From JBBRFH01 sp038224615 (GTDB taxonomy: Bacteria; Planctomycetota; Phycisphaerae; Tepidisphaerales; Tepidisphaeraceae), in contig JBBRFH010000003.1 of NCBI GenBank assembly GCA_038224615.1, positions 1-37,130 on the forward strand: a DNA stretch of 37,130 bases, in the 5' to 3' direction. This document shows, in pieces, positions 15,466-23,809 of this stretch. A program made the translations under genes and the position numbers. The notes beneath the pieces were generated by a model. The model did not search any database, was not told the origin of the DNA, and was given only the letters and a program-made list of their open reading frames with translations. Within the stretch, counting starts at the first letter, position 1; each line of letters begins with the position of its first letter.

Positions 15466-16977
15466 CTATGCCTTCTTCGCGGGTTTGGCCAGCGATTCGC
15501 GGAGCGTTTGCATTGTGGTCCAGATCGGTTTGGGTCGCAGGTGCGCGTCAAGCAACCCGCCGCCTGGGATCGTGGGATTGATGTCCGAGAAATTGGACCA
15601 GCAGACGTTCTCGATATAGGGCTTGCTGAGCGCGATGCGGCTGAAATCCTCGAGCCACTTTGCCTGCTGCGCCGGCGACCACGGCTCGCGCCAGCGACCC
15701 GCGACTGAGGGGACCAACACGCCGTCCGACTTGTCCGACGGGTCGGCGATCATCCGGTCGGGCACGCCTACGCCGGTGAGAAATAGTGGCTTGCCCAGGG
15801 TGCTGAAACGATCGAGCATGCTCGAGAGCTGGAACAGGTCGCGTGTGAATTGCGTCCGGCGCGGCACCCCCATCTCGAACTCCAGACCGAACGCATCGAA
15901 CTGGATTCCGGCCTGCGCCACCATCTCCGCATAAAGCATCGGCGGTACGGTGGGATGCGGGTGGGCGTGGTATTCGCCGAAGGGCTGCTTGATCGTGACG
16001 ATGGTGCGCGCGTTGGTGGCGACGGTGCGAACCTGCTGGATCAGCACGCGCGTCAGTTCCATCATCTGCTCGAACGAAAGCGTGAACGATGTCGTTGCGT
16101 GCAGCCCGGCCACGACGCTCCACGCCGTCACGGCTCGGCGGTAGCGACTAACGACTTTGCGCACGTACTCGTAGGCCAGGTCGCGCAGCGTCTCGAAATC
16201 GTGCTCCCAGATGTATAGCCAATCCGGTGCCGAGTCGTCAGACAGGTCGACGAGCGGGCCCGCGATGATAAGCACGCGCTTACGCGCCAGCACTTCGATC
16301 CACTCATCGAGTTGCTGAGTGATGAATGTTTCCTCGGTCGGCTGGAGCACCTTCCACGGCATCGGCAGAACAACGAAGTCGCACATTTCGCAGACACGTT
16401 CCCGGTACGCGGGGTTCTGAATCGTCCAGTCGACCCGGCATCCGAACACGTGCCGCGGCAGCGCGTTGCTGGCACGGCGACGATTGAGAAGCAAATCCGC
16501 GTGAAACTTCGCCAGTTCCTCTGCAAGATCGAGCGACACGTCCATCGACTTATCCGACAGCTTTGCAGCGGTGGCCGGTTCGTCGAGGTGAGCCAGCGAC
16601 TGCGCGAACAAGCCCTGGGCCTCGCGGAACATCTGCTGGAATTTTTCGGTCTTGGGGAAATCGAAAAGATTCCAGTCCTCCTGCTTCTGCACGATCTTCA
16701 TCAGGCGGAAGCGCGCCAGCTCGACATTGAGGATGTACGGCTTGGTCCGTGGCGGAAGTCGCGTCGTCTCCATCTGGTAGGCGCCACGGCTGCCCAGATC
16801 CCACAGGAGCGAGAGCGCGCTGGCGTGCTCGTCGGCCCGCGACACGACCAGATGTTCGTCACGAAATGTGATCTGCCCCGTCCATGGGACGCTTTCGGGA
16901 CCGACGGCCATAGCGTTCACCGGCGTGTACTGCCGCACGCGCTCGCCGTCCTGATAGATTTCAAACTTGAGGGCCAT
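15466..16977 (-). CDS. GH10-like barrel protein lacking both catalytic glutamates
   Basis: The 503-residue protein has an N-terminal region (about 1-165) not recognised, then a GH10-like TIM barrel (about 170-490). The resemblance rests on PMPWKVLQPTEETF (about 205-218), matching the EMKW-EP-G-F region of xylanases, and on PYIENVCWSNFSD and PGGGLLDAHLRPKP near the end. The acid/base site, usually W-VVNE, reads WSVVAGLHA (286-294). The nucleophile site, usually HITELD, reads LFLTGVGVP (398-406). Both glutamates therefore appear absent, so xylanase activity is doubtful. The protein may bind carbohydrate or use a different mechanism. No signal peptide is visible, so it is probably cytoplasmic. 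It starts 53 nt from the divergent HAD-UbiA gene. Confidence 0.75.
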   Translation of the reverse strand: MALKFEIYQDGERVRQYTPVNAMAVGPESVPWTGQITFRDEHLVVSRADEHASALSLLWDLGSRGAYQMETTRLPPRTKPYILNVELARFRLMKIVQKQEDWNLFDFPKTEKFQQMFREAQGLFAQSLAHLDEPATAAKLSDKSMDVSLDLAEELAKFHADLLLNRRRASNALPRHVFGCRVDWTIQNPAYRERVCEMCDFVVLPMPWKVLQPTEETFITQQLDEWIEVLARKRVLIIAGPLVDLSDDSAPDWLYIWEHDFETLRDLAYEYVRKVVSRYRRAVTAWSVVAGLHATTSFTLSFEQMMELTRVLIQQVRTVATNARTIVTIKQPFGEYHAHPHPTVPPMLYAEMVAQAGIQFDAFGLEFEMGVPRRTQFTRDLFQLSSMLDRFSTLGKPLFLTGVGVPDRMIADPSDKSDGVLVPSVAGRWREPWSPAQQAKWLEDFSRIALSKPYIENVCWSNFSDINPTIPGGGLLDAHLRPKPIWTTMQTLRESLAKPAKKA

Positions 16978-17030
16978 AAAGCTGCGGCGGCAATCTTAGC
17001 GACCAATCGCCCGCCGACAAACGATCCGCA
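16978..17030. promoter_or_regulatory. Divergent promoter region
   Basis: This 53-bp gap lies between the divergent GH10-like gene (minus) and HAD-UbiA gene (plus) and must contain or overlap both start regions unless either gene starts further in. No clear -35/-10 pair or ribosome-binding site was recognised. Confidence 0.3.
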
Positions 17031-18209
17031 ATGCCCGGCGACAACGTTGCCACCTATCCACGATCGATTATCTTTCCCACCATCAGCCCGCAACCCACGA
17101 AACACCCGCTGTACGTCGACCTCGACGGCACGCTGATTCGCAGCGACACGCTTCAGCAGGCGTGGCTGATGCTCCTGCGCCGCAGCCCGCTGGCGGCGAT
17201 TCGGTCGGCGATCGCGTTCCGGACCGATCGACTCAAGGCCAAAGCGATCATCGCGCACGGCGTGGATCTCGATCCCGTCCATCTTCCGTACCGCCCGGAA
17301 GTGATCGATTACGTGCAACGCGCCCGGGCCGATGGACGTCGCGTGGTCCTGGCGACCGGCTCGACCCGTAAATATGCGGAGGCGGTGGCAAAGCACCTCG
17401 GCCTGTTCGACGCCGTCTTCGCGACCGAACGTGAGGGCGTCAACCTGATCAGCAAGCACAAGCTCGAGAAGATTATCGCCGACGCCGGCGGACAGCCGTT
17501 TGAATACCTGGGCGATTCCCATGCCGACGTCGTCGTTTTTGAAGGCAGTGCGATCGCCGGCTGGGTGGGCGGACGAAAACTGAACGTCGTCAAAACCGAC
17601 CCATCGCACGTCCATCGCCTTGCGCCGGCGCACAATGATTCGCCGGCCGACCTGCTGCGCGTACTTCGGCCGAGCCAGTGGCTCGTGAATCTCCTCGTCT
17701 TCCTGCCCGTGCTGATGGACCACCAGGGGTCGAGCAGAACCGTGCTGACGAATGCGATTATGGCTGGCTTTGCGATGTCGGCGGTTGCGTCGGCGGGTTG
17801 CATCGTCGAAGATCTGCTCGAGATCGATCTCGGCCAGCAACACCCACTCCGGCGGCACCGGCCGATCGCCAGCGGCGCCGTGACGTTGTCGCGCGTCGTT
17901 CCCATCGCATTGGCGCTGTTCGCGTTCGGACTCGTCGTCGCCGCGATGATCAACCGGCAGACGCTGGTGGCGATGCTGCTTTTCTTTCTTTTCACCATCG
18001 CGTACTCGATGTGGCTCAAACGGCCGCTGTTGGTTGGACTACTCACCCTCACCGTCCTGTTGACCGCGCGCCCCGTCATCGGGATGACAGCCACGGGCAT
18101 GCGGCTGTCGCCGATCGTGATGACAACCTCCATCGGGTTCTTCGCCGTTCTCGCCTCCTTCAAGCTGATGCGTAATCAGGCCCACCACGCGCGACCCGCA
18201 CAACTATGA
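17031..18209 (+). CDS. HAD phosphatase fused to a short UbiA-type prenyltransferase domain
   Basis: The 392-residue protein has two parts. A HAD domain (about 26-190) carries the catalytic DLDGT at 30-34, a Lys-containing motif, and GDSHAD (161-166) as the acidic motif IV. A UbiA-type membrane domain (about 206-380) begins LRPSQWLVNLLVFLPV and contains HPLRRHRPIASG, the hallmark of the decaprenyl-phosphate phosphoribosyltransferase branch. The first aspartate motif, usually NDxxDxxxD, reads EDLLEIDLG, and the second region reads LKRPLLVGLL where an Asp is usual. The sequence stops where several more helices are expected; family fusions are nearer 480 residues. It may be degenerate or a variant. 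The stop overlaps the purC start (ATGA, 18206-18209). Confidence 0.8.
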   Translation: MPGDNVATYPRSIIFPTISPQPTKHPLYVDLDGTLIRSDTLQQAWLMLLRRSPLAAIRSAIAFRTDRLKAKAIIAHGVDLDPVHLPYRPEVIDYVQRARADGRRVVLATGSTRKYAEAVAKHLGLFDAVFATEREGVNLISKHKLEKIIADAGGQPFEYLGDSHADVVVFEGSAIAGWVGGRKLNVVKTDPSHVHRLAPAHNDSPADLLRVLRPSQWLVNLLVFLPVLMDHQGSSRTVLTNAIMAGFAMSAVASAGCIVEDLLEIDLGQQHPLRRHRPIASGAVTLSRVVPIALALFAFGLVVAAMINRQTLVAMLLFFLFTIAYSMWLKRPLLVGLLTLTVLLTARPVIGMTATGMRLSPIVMTTSIGFFAVLASFKLMRNQAHHARPAQL

Positions 18210-19105
18210 GCGATCTTTCCACCATCCTCGAAACGAATCTCCCCTTCCCTCGCCGCCAGGGCAAAGTGCGCGACGTGTACGACCTCGGTGACGATCACCT
18301 GCTAATTGTCGCGACCGATCGCATCAGCGCCTTCGACTGCGTGATGCCCAACGGCATCCCCGAGAAAGGCGCGCTCCTCACGCAGCTCAGTAATTTCTGG
18401 TTCGCCCGGACGACCGATCTGATTCCGAATCATCTTGTCGCGACGGACGTCACCAACTTTCCGCAAGCCGTGAGGAGCTTCGGCGACCAGCTCCTGGGCC
18501 GGTCGGTGCTGGTGAGGAAGTCGCGCGTCGTGCCAATCGAATGCGTCGCACGCGGATACCTCGCCGGCTCGGGATGGAAGGAATACCAGCGGTCACGCAG
18601 CGTCTGCGGCGTGCGTCTACCCCCTGGCCTCAAGCAATGCGACCGCCTCCCCGAGCCGATCTTCACGCCCGCCAGCAAGGCCGAGACCGGTCACGACGAG
18701 AACATCACGTTCGATCAGATGCAGCGTGACATCGACCCGGCGCTGGCCGATCGACTGCGCGAGCTGACGCTGTCGATTTACCGCACCTGCGCCGACTACG
18801 CGCTGCAGTGCGGCGTCATCATTGCCGACACCAAGTTCGAGTTCGGCATTCTCCCTGACGGCCGCCTGATCCTGATCGACGAAATCCTTACGCCCGACAG
18901 CTCTCGCTTCTGGCCCGCCGAGCTGTACAAGCCGGGGCGCGACCAGCCGAGTTTCGACAAGCAATTCGTTCGCAACTGGCTCGAAGGCCAGCCCTGGGAC
19001 AAAACGCCGCCTGCGCCCGCGCTGCCCGATCACGTCATCACCGGCACGCGGAATCGCTACATTGAGGCGTATGAGAAACTGAGCGGCATTGCCTGGTCGC
19101 ACTGA
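18206..19105 (+). CDS. purC: Phosphoribosylaminoimidazole-succinocarboxamide synthase (SAICAR synthetase)
   Basis: The 299-residue enzyme joins CAIR and aspartate with ATP in purine synthesis. The family start GKVRDVYDLGDDHLLIVATDR is followed by ISAFDCVMPNGIPEKG, VVPIECVARGYLAGSGWKEY and KFEFGI, then LIDEILTPDSSRFW. These include the ATP- and substrate-binding residues of the longer (yeast-like) PurC type. The ATG at 18206 overlaps the stop of the HAD-UbiA gene by 4 nt, so the two are translationally coupled. Length and motifs are normal. Confidence 0.97.
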   Translation: MSDLSTILETNLPFPRRQGKVRDVYDLGDDHLLIVATDRISAFDCVMPNGIPEKGALLTQLSNFWFARTTDLIPNHLVATDVTNFPQAVRSFGDQLLGRSVLVRKSRVVPIECVARGYLAGSGWKEYQRSRSVCGVRLPPGLKQCDRLPEPIFTPASKAETGHDENITFDQMQRDIDPALADRLRELTLSIYRTCADYALQCGVIIADTKFEFGILPDGRLILIDEILTPDSSRFWPAELYKPGRDQPSFDKQFVRNWLEGQPWDKTPPAPALPDHVITGTRNRYIEAYEKLSGIAWSH

Positions 19106-19385
19106 GATGTCGCATCAGTGCACGGGTGTCACATCGTGTACACCGGGCGCAGCGGCCGAACTCTTGGCCGGGCCGATGGTTGCGTGTTGATGTAGCAGAT
19201 GCACGCGAAATGCACGCGCGCTACATTTGATACATTCGCCCTACAACTCCGGCCGGGAATCCGGGCGATATTCGGTTTTCAATGAGCTCTCCGGCATGCT
19301 CCAAGCGGCAGCAAGAAACCAGAGTGCGCGCGTATTGGCGCATCCTCATTTTTACCGCCGCCGAGATCAAAAAGCGGCGGAAAAA
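19106..19385. other. Intergenic region between convergent purC and membrane glycosyltransferase
   Basis: This stretch lies between two convergent genes. ATGTAGC (19190-19196) and GCTACAT (19220-19226) are inverted around two copies of ATGCACGCG. CCGCCGC (19355-19361) and GCGGCGG (19374-19380) form a second inverted repeat next to the minus-strand stop, extended by A/T runs. Neither has a T-run in the correct position for a standard terminator on either strand, though the second may still stop transcription. Confidence 0.45.
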
Positions 19386-20621
19386 TCAGAGAATTTTCGG
19401 GCGACGGGCGGTCATCGTCACGATCACGAAAATCAGCATGATCGCCCAGGGCATCAGCCCGAGATAGCACGGCGGCGAAAAAATCTGGGTGGTGAATATC
19501 GACGTCAACTGCCTGCCGTGGTTCAGAAACATGTAGTAGGTCGAGAAGAGAAACACCCCGCCCAGCGCGGCGAACCAGACGCCGGCGCGAAGGCTCGCGG
19601 CCAGCAGCAGGACGGCCGGCAACGCCAGGTACTGCACGCCGAAGCCGGGCGCAAAAACCAGGTACAGGCACGCGGCCAGCGCCCCCGCCACTTCCGCTTT
19701 CGCACGCCGTCGCATGCTCCAGGCGGCGGCCGCCAGGAGTGCGGTAAGCATGATCCACTTGCCGGCGCTGTCGAAGAATCGCCACGCCACCTGCGACACC
19801 GTTTGCGGATCGACGCCGATCTTCTGCGTCATGCGGATCAGCAGCAGGATGCCCCAGTTTTCCGGGTTCGACTTATACAGAAACAGCCGCTTCAAAAAGA
19901 CGCCGTCCGTCGCGATCGTCGGCCAGACGAACAGCAGCAGCGGCAGCGCGAAGCCGATGAGCATCTTCACCGCATCGGACGTCCGGCGCGACGTGCTCAG
20001 CAGCGCGGGCATCAGCAGCATCGGAATGATCTTGACGTTCATCGCCGCGCCCAGCGCCAGCCCGGCAAGCCACGGCCGCTGATGCGACGCCATAACGAAT
20101 GCCAGCAGCGCCAACGCCGCGTAGGCGTTGTCGGTGTTGCCGTGATATGCGCCGATGAGGATCAGTGCCGGATTGAACGCGACGGCGGCCAGCAGCGCGA
20201 GCGCGGTGCGTCCGCTGCCGAATCGCCGGACGCCGATTCGCCACAGCAGCACGCACGAGAGCACGTCAGCCCCGATCGCGGGCAGGCGCATCAGGAATGC
20301 GAACGTCGGCGTTTGCGCGTGCGACAGCGCATAAGAGGCCGCCGCCCACAGCGCGGGCAGCGGCGGGTGATTCAGGTCGTAGTCACGCTTGTAGCTTTCG
20401 GCGAAGCCGTCAGCGCAGATGCGCTTGCCGAAGCGTTCCCACGTGAGCGTATCGTTGGTGCCGATGGTGGTGGCGGCAATCGCCAGGCGGATGAGCAAAC
20501 CGACACACACGAGCGCGACGGCCCATCGACGCCAGGCGGCGCTGATCAGCGCCACCGGCGCGACAGGCGATGGTGACGACGCCTCGTATTCGATAATCGT
20601 CGCTGAATTGGCCGCGCTCAC
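19386..20621 (-). CDS. Polytopic GT-C type membrane glycosyltransferase
   Basis: The 411-residue protein has about ten predicted transmembrane helices. Its first periplasmic loop carries YDLNHPPLPALWAA, a pattern like the acidic/HPPL loop of GT-C enzymes that take sugars from a lipid carrier. Further loops contain GAYHGNTDN and KSNPENWG. The substrate cannot be told from sequence. The start is GTG at 20621, 1 nt after the flgD stop, so it is co-transcribed with the flagellar genes. No typical Shine-Dalgarno separates them. A role in glycosylating a flagellar or surface protein is an inference from position only. Confidence 0.72.
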   Translation of the reverse strand: MSAANSATIIEYEASSPSPVAPVALISAAWRRWAVALVCVGLLIRLAIAATTIGTNDTLTWERFGKRICADGFAESYKRDYDLNHPPLPALWAAASYALSHAQTPTFAFLMRLPAIGADVLSCVLLWRIGVRRFGSGRTALALLAAVAFNPALILIGAYHGNTDNAYAALALLAFVMASHQRPWLAGLALGAAMNVKIIPMLLMPALLSTSRRTSDAVKMLIGFALPLLLFVWPTIATDGVFLKRLFLYKSNPENWGILLLIRMTQKIGVDPQTVSQVAWRFFDSAGKWIMLTALLAAAAWSMRRRAKAEVAGALAACLYLVFAPGFGVQYLALPAVLLLAASLRAGVWFAALGGVFLFSTYYMFLNHGRQLTSIFTTQIFSPPCYLGLMPWAIMLIFVIVTMTARRPKIL

Positions 20622-20622
20622 G

Positions 20623-21066
20623 TCACGCCGCCGCCGCGGGCGCGGTCGGCGCTGTGGGCGCGGTGGTGATGCCGAGCACGTTTTCCATCTTCATGTTGTT
20701 GCCGTTATCGAGTTCCAGCGAGATCTGCCCGTCCGCTACCTTCACACTGGTGACGATGCCGTTGAGGTCGGCACCCTGGGTGTCCTTGCCGGACACCATC
20801 TTGCCGATCATCCCACCGGCGGCCGACAGGCTGTTCTGCAATGTGATTTTCCCGAGCGATGCCTGCAGTTGCGTTGACGACTGCAACTGCCCAATCTGCG
20901 ACATCTGCGCGAGCAACTGCTCGTTCTTCGCAGGCTCCATCGGATCCTGGTTCTGCAGTTGCGTCACCATCATCTTGATGAAGTCCTCGGCCTTGAGGTC
21001 AAAGCCGTTCTTTTTCGACTGGGTGCCGGTTGCGGTGTTGCTGTAGTTGTTGGTGTTGACGTTCAT
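20623..21066 (-). CDS. flgD: Flagellar hook capping protein FlgD, short form
   Basis: The 147-residue protein scaffolds hook polymerisation. The conserved N-terminal region (about 22-75) has DFIKMMVTQLQNQDPMEPAKNEQLLAQMSQI, typical of FlgD. Next come IGKMVSGKDTQGADLNGIVTSVKVADGQ and a short beta segment LELDNGNNMKMENVLGI. It lacks the Ig-like C-terminal domain of enterobacterial FlgD (about 230 residues) and ends in a Thr-Ala-Pro/Ala tail. The gene follows fliK after 15 nt, the usual fliK-flgD order. Confidence 0.92.
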   Translation of the reverse strand: MNVNTNNYSNTATGTQSKKNGFDLKAEDFIKMMVTQLQNQDPMEPAKNEQLLAQMSQIGQLQSSTQLQASLGKITLQNSLSAAGGMIGKMVSGKDTQGADLNGIVTSVKVADGQISLELDNGNNMKMENVLGITTAPTAPTAPAAAA

Positions 21067-21081
21067 GTCCTGGCTTTCTTG

Positions 21082-22461
21082 TTATGCGACGAGATCGAGG
21101 TCATCGAAGCCCATACCGAGCTTGCGCCACATGCGCTGCAGCATTTCACGGCGTTGCTGCTCCTGGCGTGCTGAATGGTCCTGGTAACCCTGCTGCTGGC
21201 GATCGCCGTCGCGCTGCTGCTGATTCTGTGACGATGACTCATTCGCCGGCGCCTGTTTCACCTGAATGCGGTCGACGCTGACGCCGGCCGATTCGAGCGA
21301 CGTCTTGAGCTGTGCGAGACTATGGCTCAGCAGCCGCGTCGCCTCTTCGTTGTTCGTCTGCATCGACGCGCTCATCACGCCTTGCGCGTCGACCGTTACC
21401 CGCACGTCGATCTTTCCAAGCGACGGCGGATCGAGCCGGAGCTGCACCGAGCCACCCTTGGCAAGTTCGCCCCGGATCGAAGTCACGATCGTGTCGTGGT
21501 TATCCTCGGCGAATCGCTGTTCAGCCGTGACGGGCGTCGTCGGCATTGACGTCGGCGGCAACGATTCAGTCTTCGCGTGCGCGGGTTGCGGCAGGACCTG
21601 AGCCACATCCGCGGGCATTTGGTCCTTCGCAGTGACGTGAGCAGATCCTTTGGTCGCCGCTTCGCGGGGCTCTGCGCTTTCGTCGCCGATGATCTGGGAA
21701 ACGTCCGACGAATTTCCCTCGGCCTTTTCGGGTTTCTTCACCCCTTCACCCAACTTCGGCGCATCGGTCGCTAGATCCGTTGGCTGCGTCTGCTGCTCGC
21801 CCGCGGCACCTTCAGTGCCCTTTCCTGTCCCCGCGGCGGCGGTGGAAGTCGCTTGCGCGGTCGAGCCTTGCGTGGTCACATCGGTGCCGGCCGCAGCGAC
21901 CGACGAGTCCGAACTCTTCGATTGTCCCGCTGCGTCCGTCGTAACCGCGTTCGCTGCTGCGTTGCGCGTCGTGTCGCCGGCTGACACCTGCAGCAGAAGC
22001 GAAGGATCGACGCCATCGGCGTCGTGCTGCTGGTCCTTCGGCTTGGCATCCGTTGCTTCGGGAGCCTCAGCCCCTGCATGATCGTCTTCTGACGATGCTG
22101 TTTCCGACTCCACATTCGGCGCATCGGCGGCGGTTGAATCCTCGGCGGCGGCGGCTTCCCCTTCGACATCGGTCTCGTCATCCGCCTCGCCGACGCGCGA
22201 CCCGCCACGCTTGCGTTCGGCCTTCGCCGACGGCTTGGCGTCTCGTGGTTTGTCGGTCTTCTCGGATGATTGGGATTGGGCCGCGTCAGTCGGCTCATTC
22301 GACTGCTTGTGCTGCTCGAGCATCGCCTTGAATCGGTGCAGCGGCTCACTGCCACGATTGCGCGACGCTTCTCGGAACAGCGCATCGGCGCGGCTTGAAC
22401 TACCGGCCTTCACGGCGCCGGTGCGCGCGGGATTGGCCACATCAATCGGGCTGCTTGCCAT
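21082..22461 (-). CDS. fliK: Flagellar hook-length control protein FliK
   Basis: The 459-residue protein measures hook length and switches export specificity. The long N-terminal region is low complexity, rich in Glu, Asp, Ala, Ser and Gln, as is usual for FliK rulers. The conserved C-terminal Flg_hook domain (about 320-405) contains VQLRLDPPSLGKIDVRVTVD and a helix with LSHSLAQLKTSLESAGVSVDRIQV. A Gln/Arg-rich tail follows. The ATG at 22461 is chosen because it leaves 7 nt after the MotE-like gene; an upstream in-frame ATG lies inside that gene. Confidence 0.9.
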   Translation of the reverse strand: MASSPIDVANPARTGAVKAGSSSRADALFREASRNRGSEPLHRFKAMLEQHKQSNEPTDAAQSQSSEKTDKPRDAKPSAKAERKRGGSRVGEADDETDVEGEAAAAEDSTAADAPNVESETASSEDDHAGAEAPEATDAKPKDQQHDADGVDPSLLLQVSAGDTTRNAAANAVTTDAAGQSKSSDSSVAAAGTDVTTQGSTAQATSTAAAGTGKGTEGAAGEQQTQPTDLATDAPKLGEGVKKPEKAEGNSSDVSQIIGDESAEPREAATKGSAHVTAKDQMPADVAQVLPQPAHAKTESLPPTSMPTTPVTAEQRFAEDNHDTIVTSIRGELAKGGSVQLRLDPPSLGKIDVRVTVDAQGVMSASMQTNNEEATRLLSHSLAQLKTSLESAGVSVDRIQVKQAPANESSSQNQQQRDGDRQQQGYQDHSARQEQQRREMLQRMWRKLGMGFDDLDLVA

Positions 22462-22468
22462 GTGGTAA

Positions 22469-23161
22469 TCAGTCGGCCTTGGCGGCCTGCTGGGCCTGGC
22501 GCACCTTCTCCAAGAGCGCTTTGGCACGTTCCGTCTCGGCCGGCGTCTTGAACTCCTTCAAAACGTTCGCGGCCTGCCGTGGTTCCATGGCTTGCAAGTA
22601 CCGTACCACCGTCGTGTCATCCAGCGACCCGAACATCGCTTTCACCCGTTTGGCCGGCATCGACTTGTATAGCGTCAGTGCCTTTTGGAAGCCCTCGTCT
22701 TGGGCAAGCTTGGTCTGGGCCTGCTGCTGATCCGCGAGGGCCTTCTGCTGTTGTGTGAGGGTTTCGCGCTCTTTCTGAGCCTCCGCGCGTACCTGCTCGA
22801 TCAACTTGCGCTGGTTTTCAAGTTCGTGCAGTCGCGCATCGAGCACAGCAGCGGACTGCTCGAACGCAGCCTGCGAGGCCTCGACCTGCTCCTTCGCCGG
22901 ACGCCCCGACGCCGTTGCCAGCATCCGCTCCAGGCGCACCATTGGCGTGTCCGGCGGCGAATCCTGCGCATCGGTGGTCGGCTGGGTCGTCGATGGCTGC
23001 GTCGCGGCGGCGTCGCTCTTGCCGACGATGATCTCCCGAATCGCAGCCACTTTCGCCTTGTCCAGCTTCTTCGTAGCCACGAGATACCCAACGCCCCCCG
23101 CCGCCAACAGAAAGTTGAGCGCCAGGACCGCGACGATGACACTGGTGAGTTTCTTAATCAC
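22469..23161 (-). CDS. MotE-like flagellar protein (MgtE-N-type domain)
   Basis: The 230-residue protein has an N-terminal transmembrane helix (about 6-28) and a Thr/Gln/Pro-rich linker. A strong coiled coil rich in Glu, Gln and Lys lies at about 90-165. A small helical C-terminal domain (ALTLYKSMPAKRVKAMFGSLDD and YLQAMEPRQAANVLKEF) resembles the MgtE N-terminal or MotE domain. MotE proteins in other bacteria chaperone MotC, and a similar domain is found beside fliJ in many flagellar operons. The start is GTG at 23161 with no clear Shine-Dalgarno; a long hairpin occupies the gap to fliJ. Confidence 0.8.
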   Translation of the reverse strand: MIKKLTSVIVAVLALNFLLAAGGVGYLVATKKLDKAKVAAIREIIVGKSDAAATQPSTTQPTTDAQDSPPDTPMVRLERMLATASGRPAKEQVEASQAAFEQSAAVLDARLHELENQRKLIEQVRAEAQKERETLTQQQKALADQQQAQTKLAQDEGFQKALTLYKSMPAKRVKAMFGSLDDTTVVRYLQAMEPRQAANVLKEFKTPAETERAKALLEKVRQAQQAAKAD

Positions 23162-23187
23162 ATGGGGCTCGTTTGGGCTTCAAATCA

Positions 23188-23300
23188 GATGGTCGCGAAG
23201 AGCGAAGAGCGCGAAGCGTCGCGAAGACGACGACCAAGGCGTCTGTCTCTTCTCCAAATTCCCTTCGCGAATCTTCGCTCCTTCGCTCTTGGCGACCATC
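23188..23300. repeat. Word-repeat hairpin between fliJ and MotE-like gene
   Basis: GATGGTCGC-AAGAGCGAAG (from 23188) and its inverted copy ending at 23300 form arms of about 38 nt (23188-23226, 23263-23300) with few mismatches. The arms are made of reiterated GCGAAG/AGCGAAG words. The spacer is about 36 nt and has no gene. Confidence 0.85.
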
Positions 23301-23308
23301 CGCCTGAC

Positions 23309-23788
23309 TCAATTCTCCGAAGCGTCGCGCTTCGACGCCTGTACGATATTCTCGAATGCAATCTGCATGCCCGCCTCATCGAGGTCGGCGTTCTCACGCT
23401 TGTACTGGTCGGCAATCCATCGCTCGAACTGCTTATCCTTCAACTTCTCGATGGTCTTGCGCTGCCGCGCCGCCTCGACAAGCTTCTGCTGGGCCTTCTG
23501 CACTTTTCCCTGGGCCTCGGCGATCTGCCGGGCCAAATCCATCGCGGTCCGTTCCATCGCGACCACGTAGCGTCGATGCGAGGCGATTACCGTCACGTCC
23601 AGCACGCCGGTCAGGTGATGCGCCCGCATGTCATCGGCCACCGCGCGCACGCCCTCGTCGAGCCTGCGAAGCTGATCCTGCAACTGCACCATCGCCTGCG
23701 TCGCGGTCGCGTAGTCACGCTGCGCAATGTGTTCGACGTTCGTCCGCTGCCGCAAAACGCCCTCGAGTTCAAAATTGAAACGCGCCAT
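23309..23788 (-). CDS. fliJ: Flagellar export protein FliJ
   Basis: The 159-residue protein is nearly all helical coiled coil, starting MARFNFELEGVLRQR, a recognisable FliJ beginning. It has recurring Gln/Arg/Leu heptads to about residue 130. FliJ acts as the stalk of the FliH-FliI ATPase complex and escorts chaperones. The gene lies 21 nt after fliI, the standard order. Confidence 0.88.
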   Translation of the reverse strand: MARFNFELEGVLRQRTNVEHIAQRDYATATQAMVQLQDQLRRLDEGVRAVADDMRAHHLTGVLDVTVIASHRRYVVAMERTAMDLARQIAEAQGKVQKAQQKLVEAARQRKTIEKLKDKQFERWIADQYKRENADLDEAGMQIAFENIVQASKRDASEN

Positions 23789-23809
23789 CCGTCACTGCTC
23801 CCTCAAAAA

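Noticed and set aside
19355..19380. Intrinsic terminator at the end of the glycosyltransferase gene
   Set aside because: The GC stem is good, but the A/T runs flank it with the wrong polarity, so no T-tract follows the stem on either strand.
19227..20576. Plus-strand open frame of 449 codons
   Set aside because: It is antisense to the GT-C glycosyltransferase, very rich in Arg, Gln and His, and resembles no family; it is a high-GC shadow frame.
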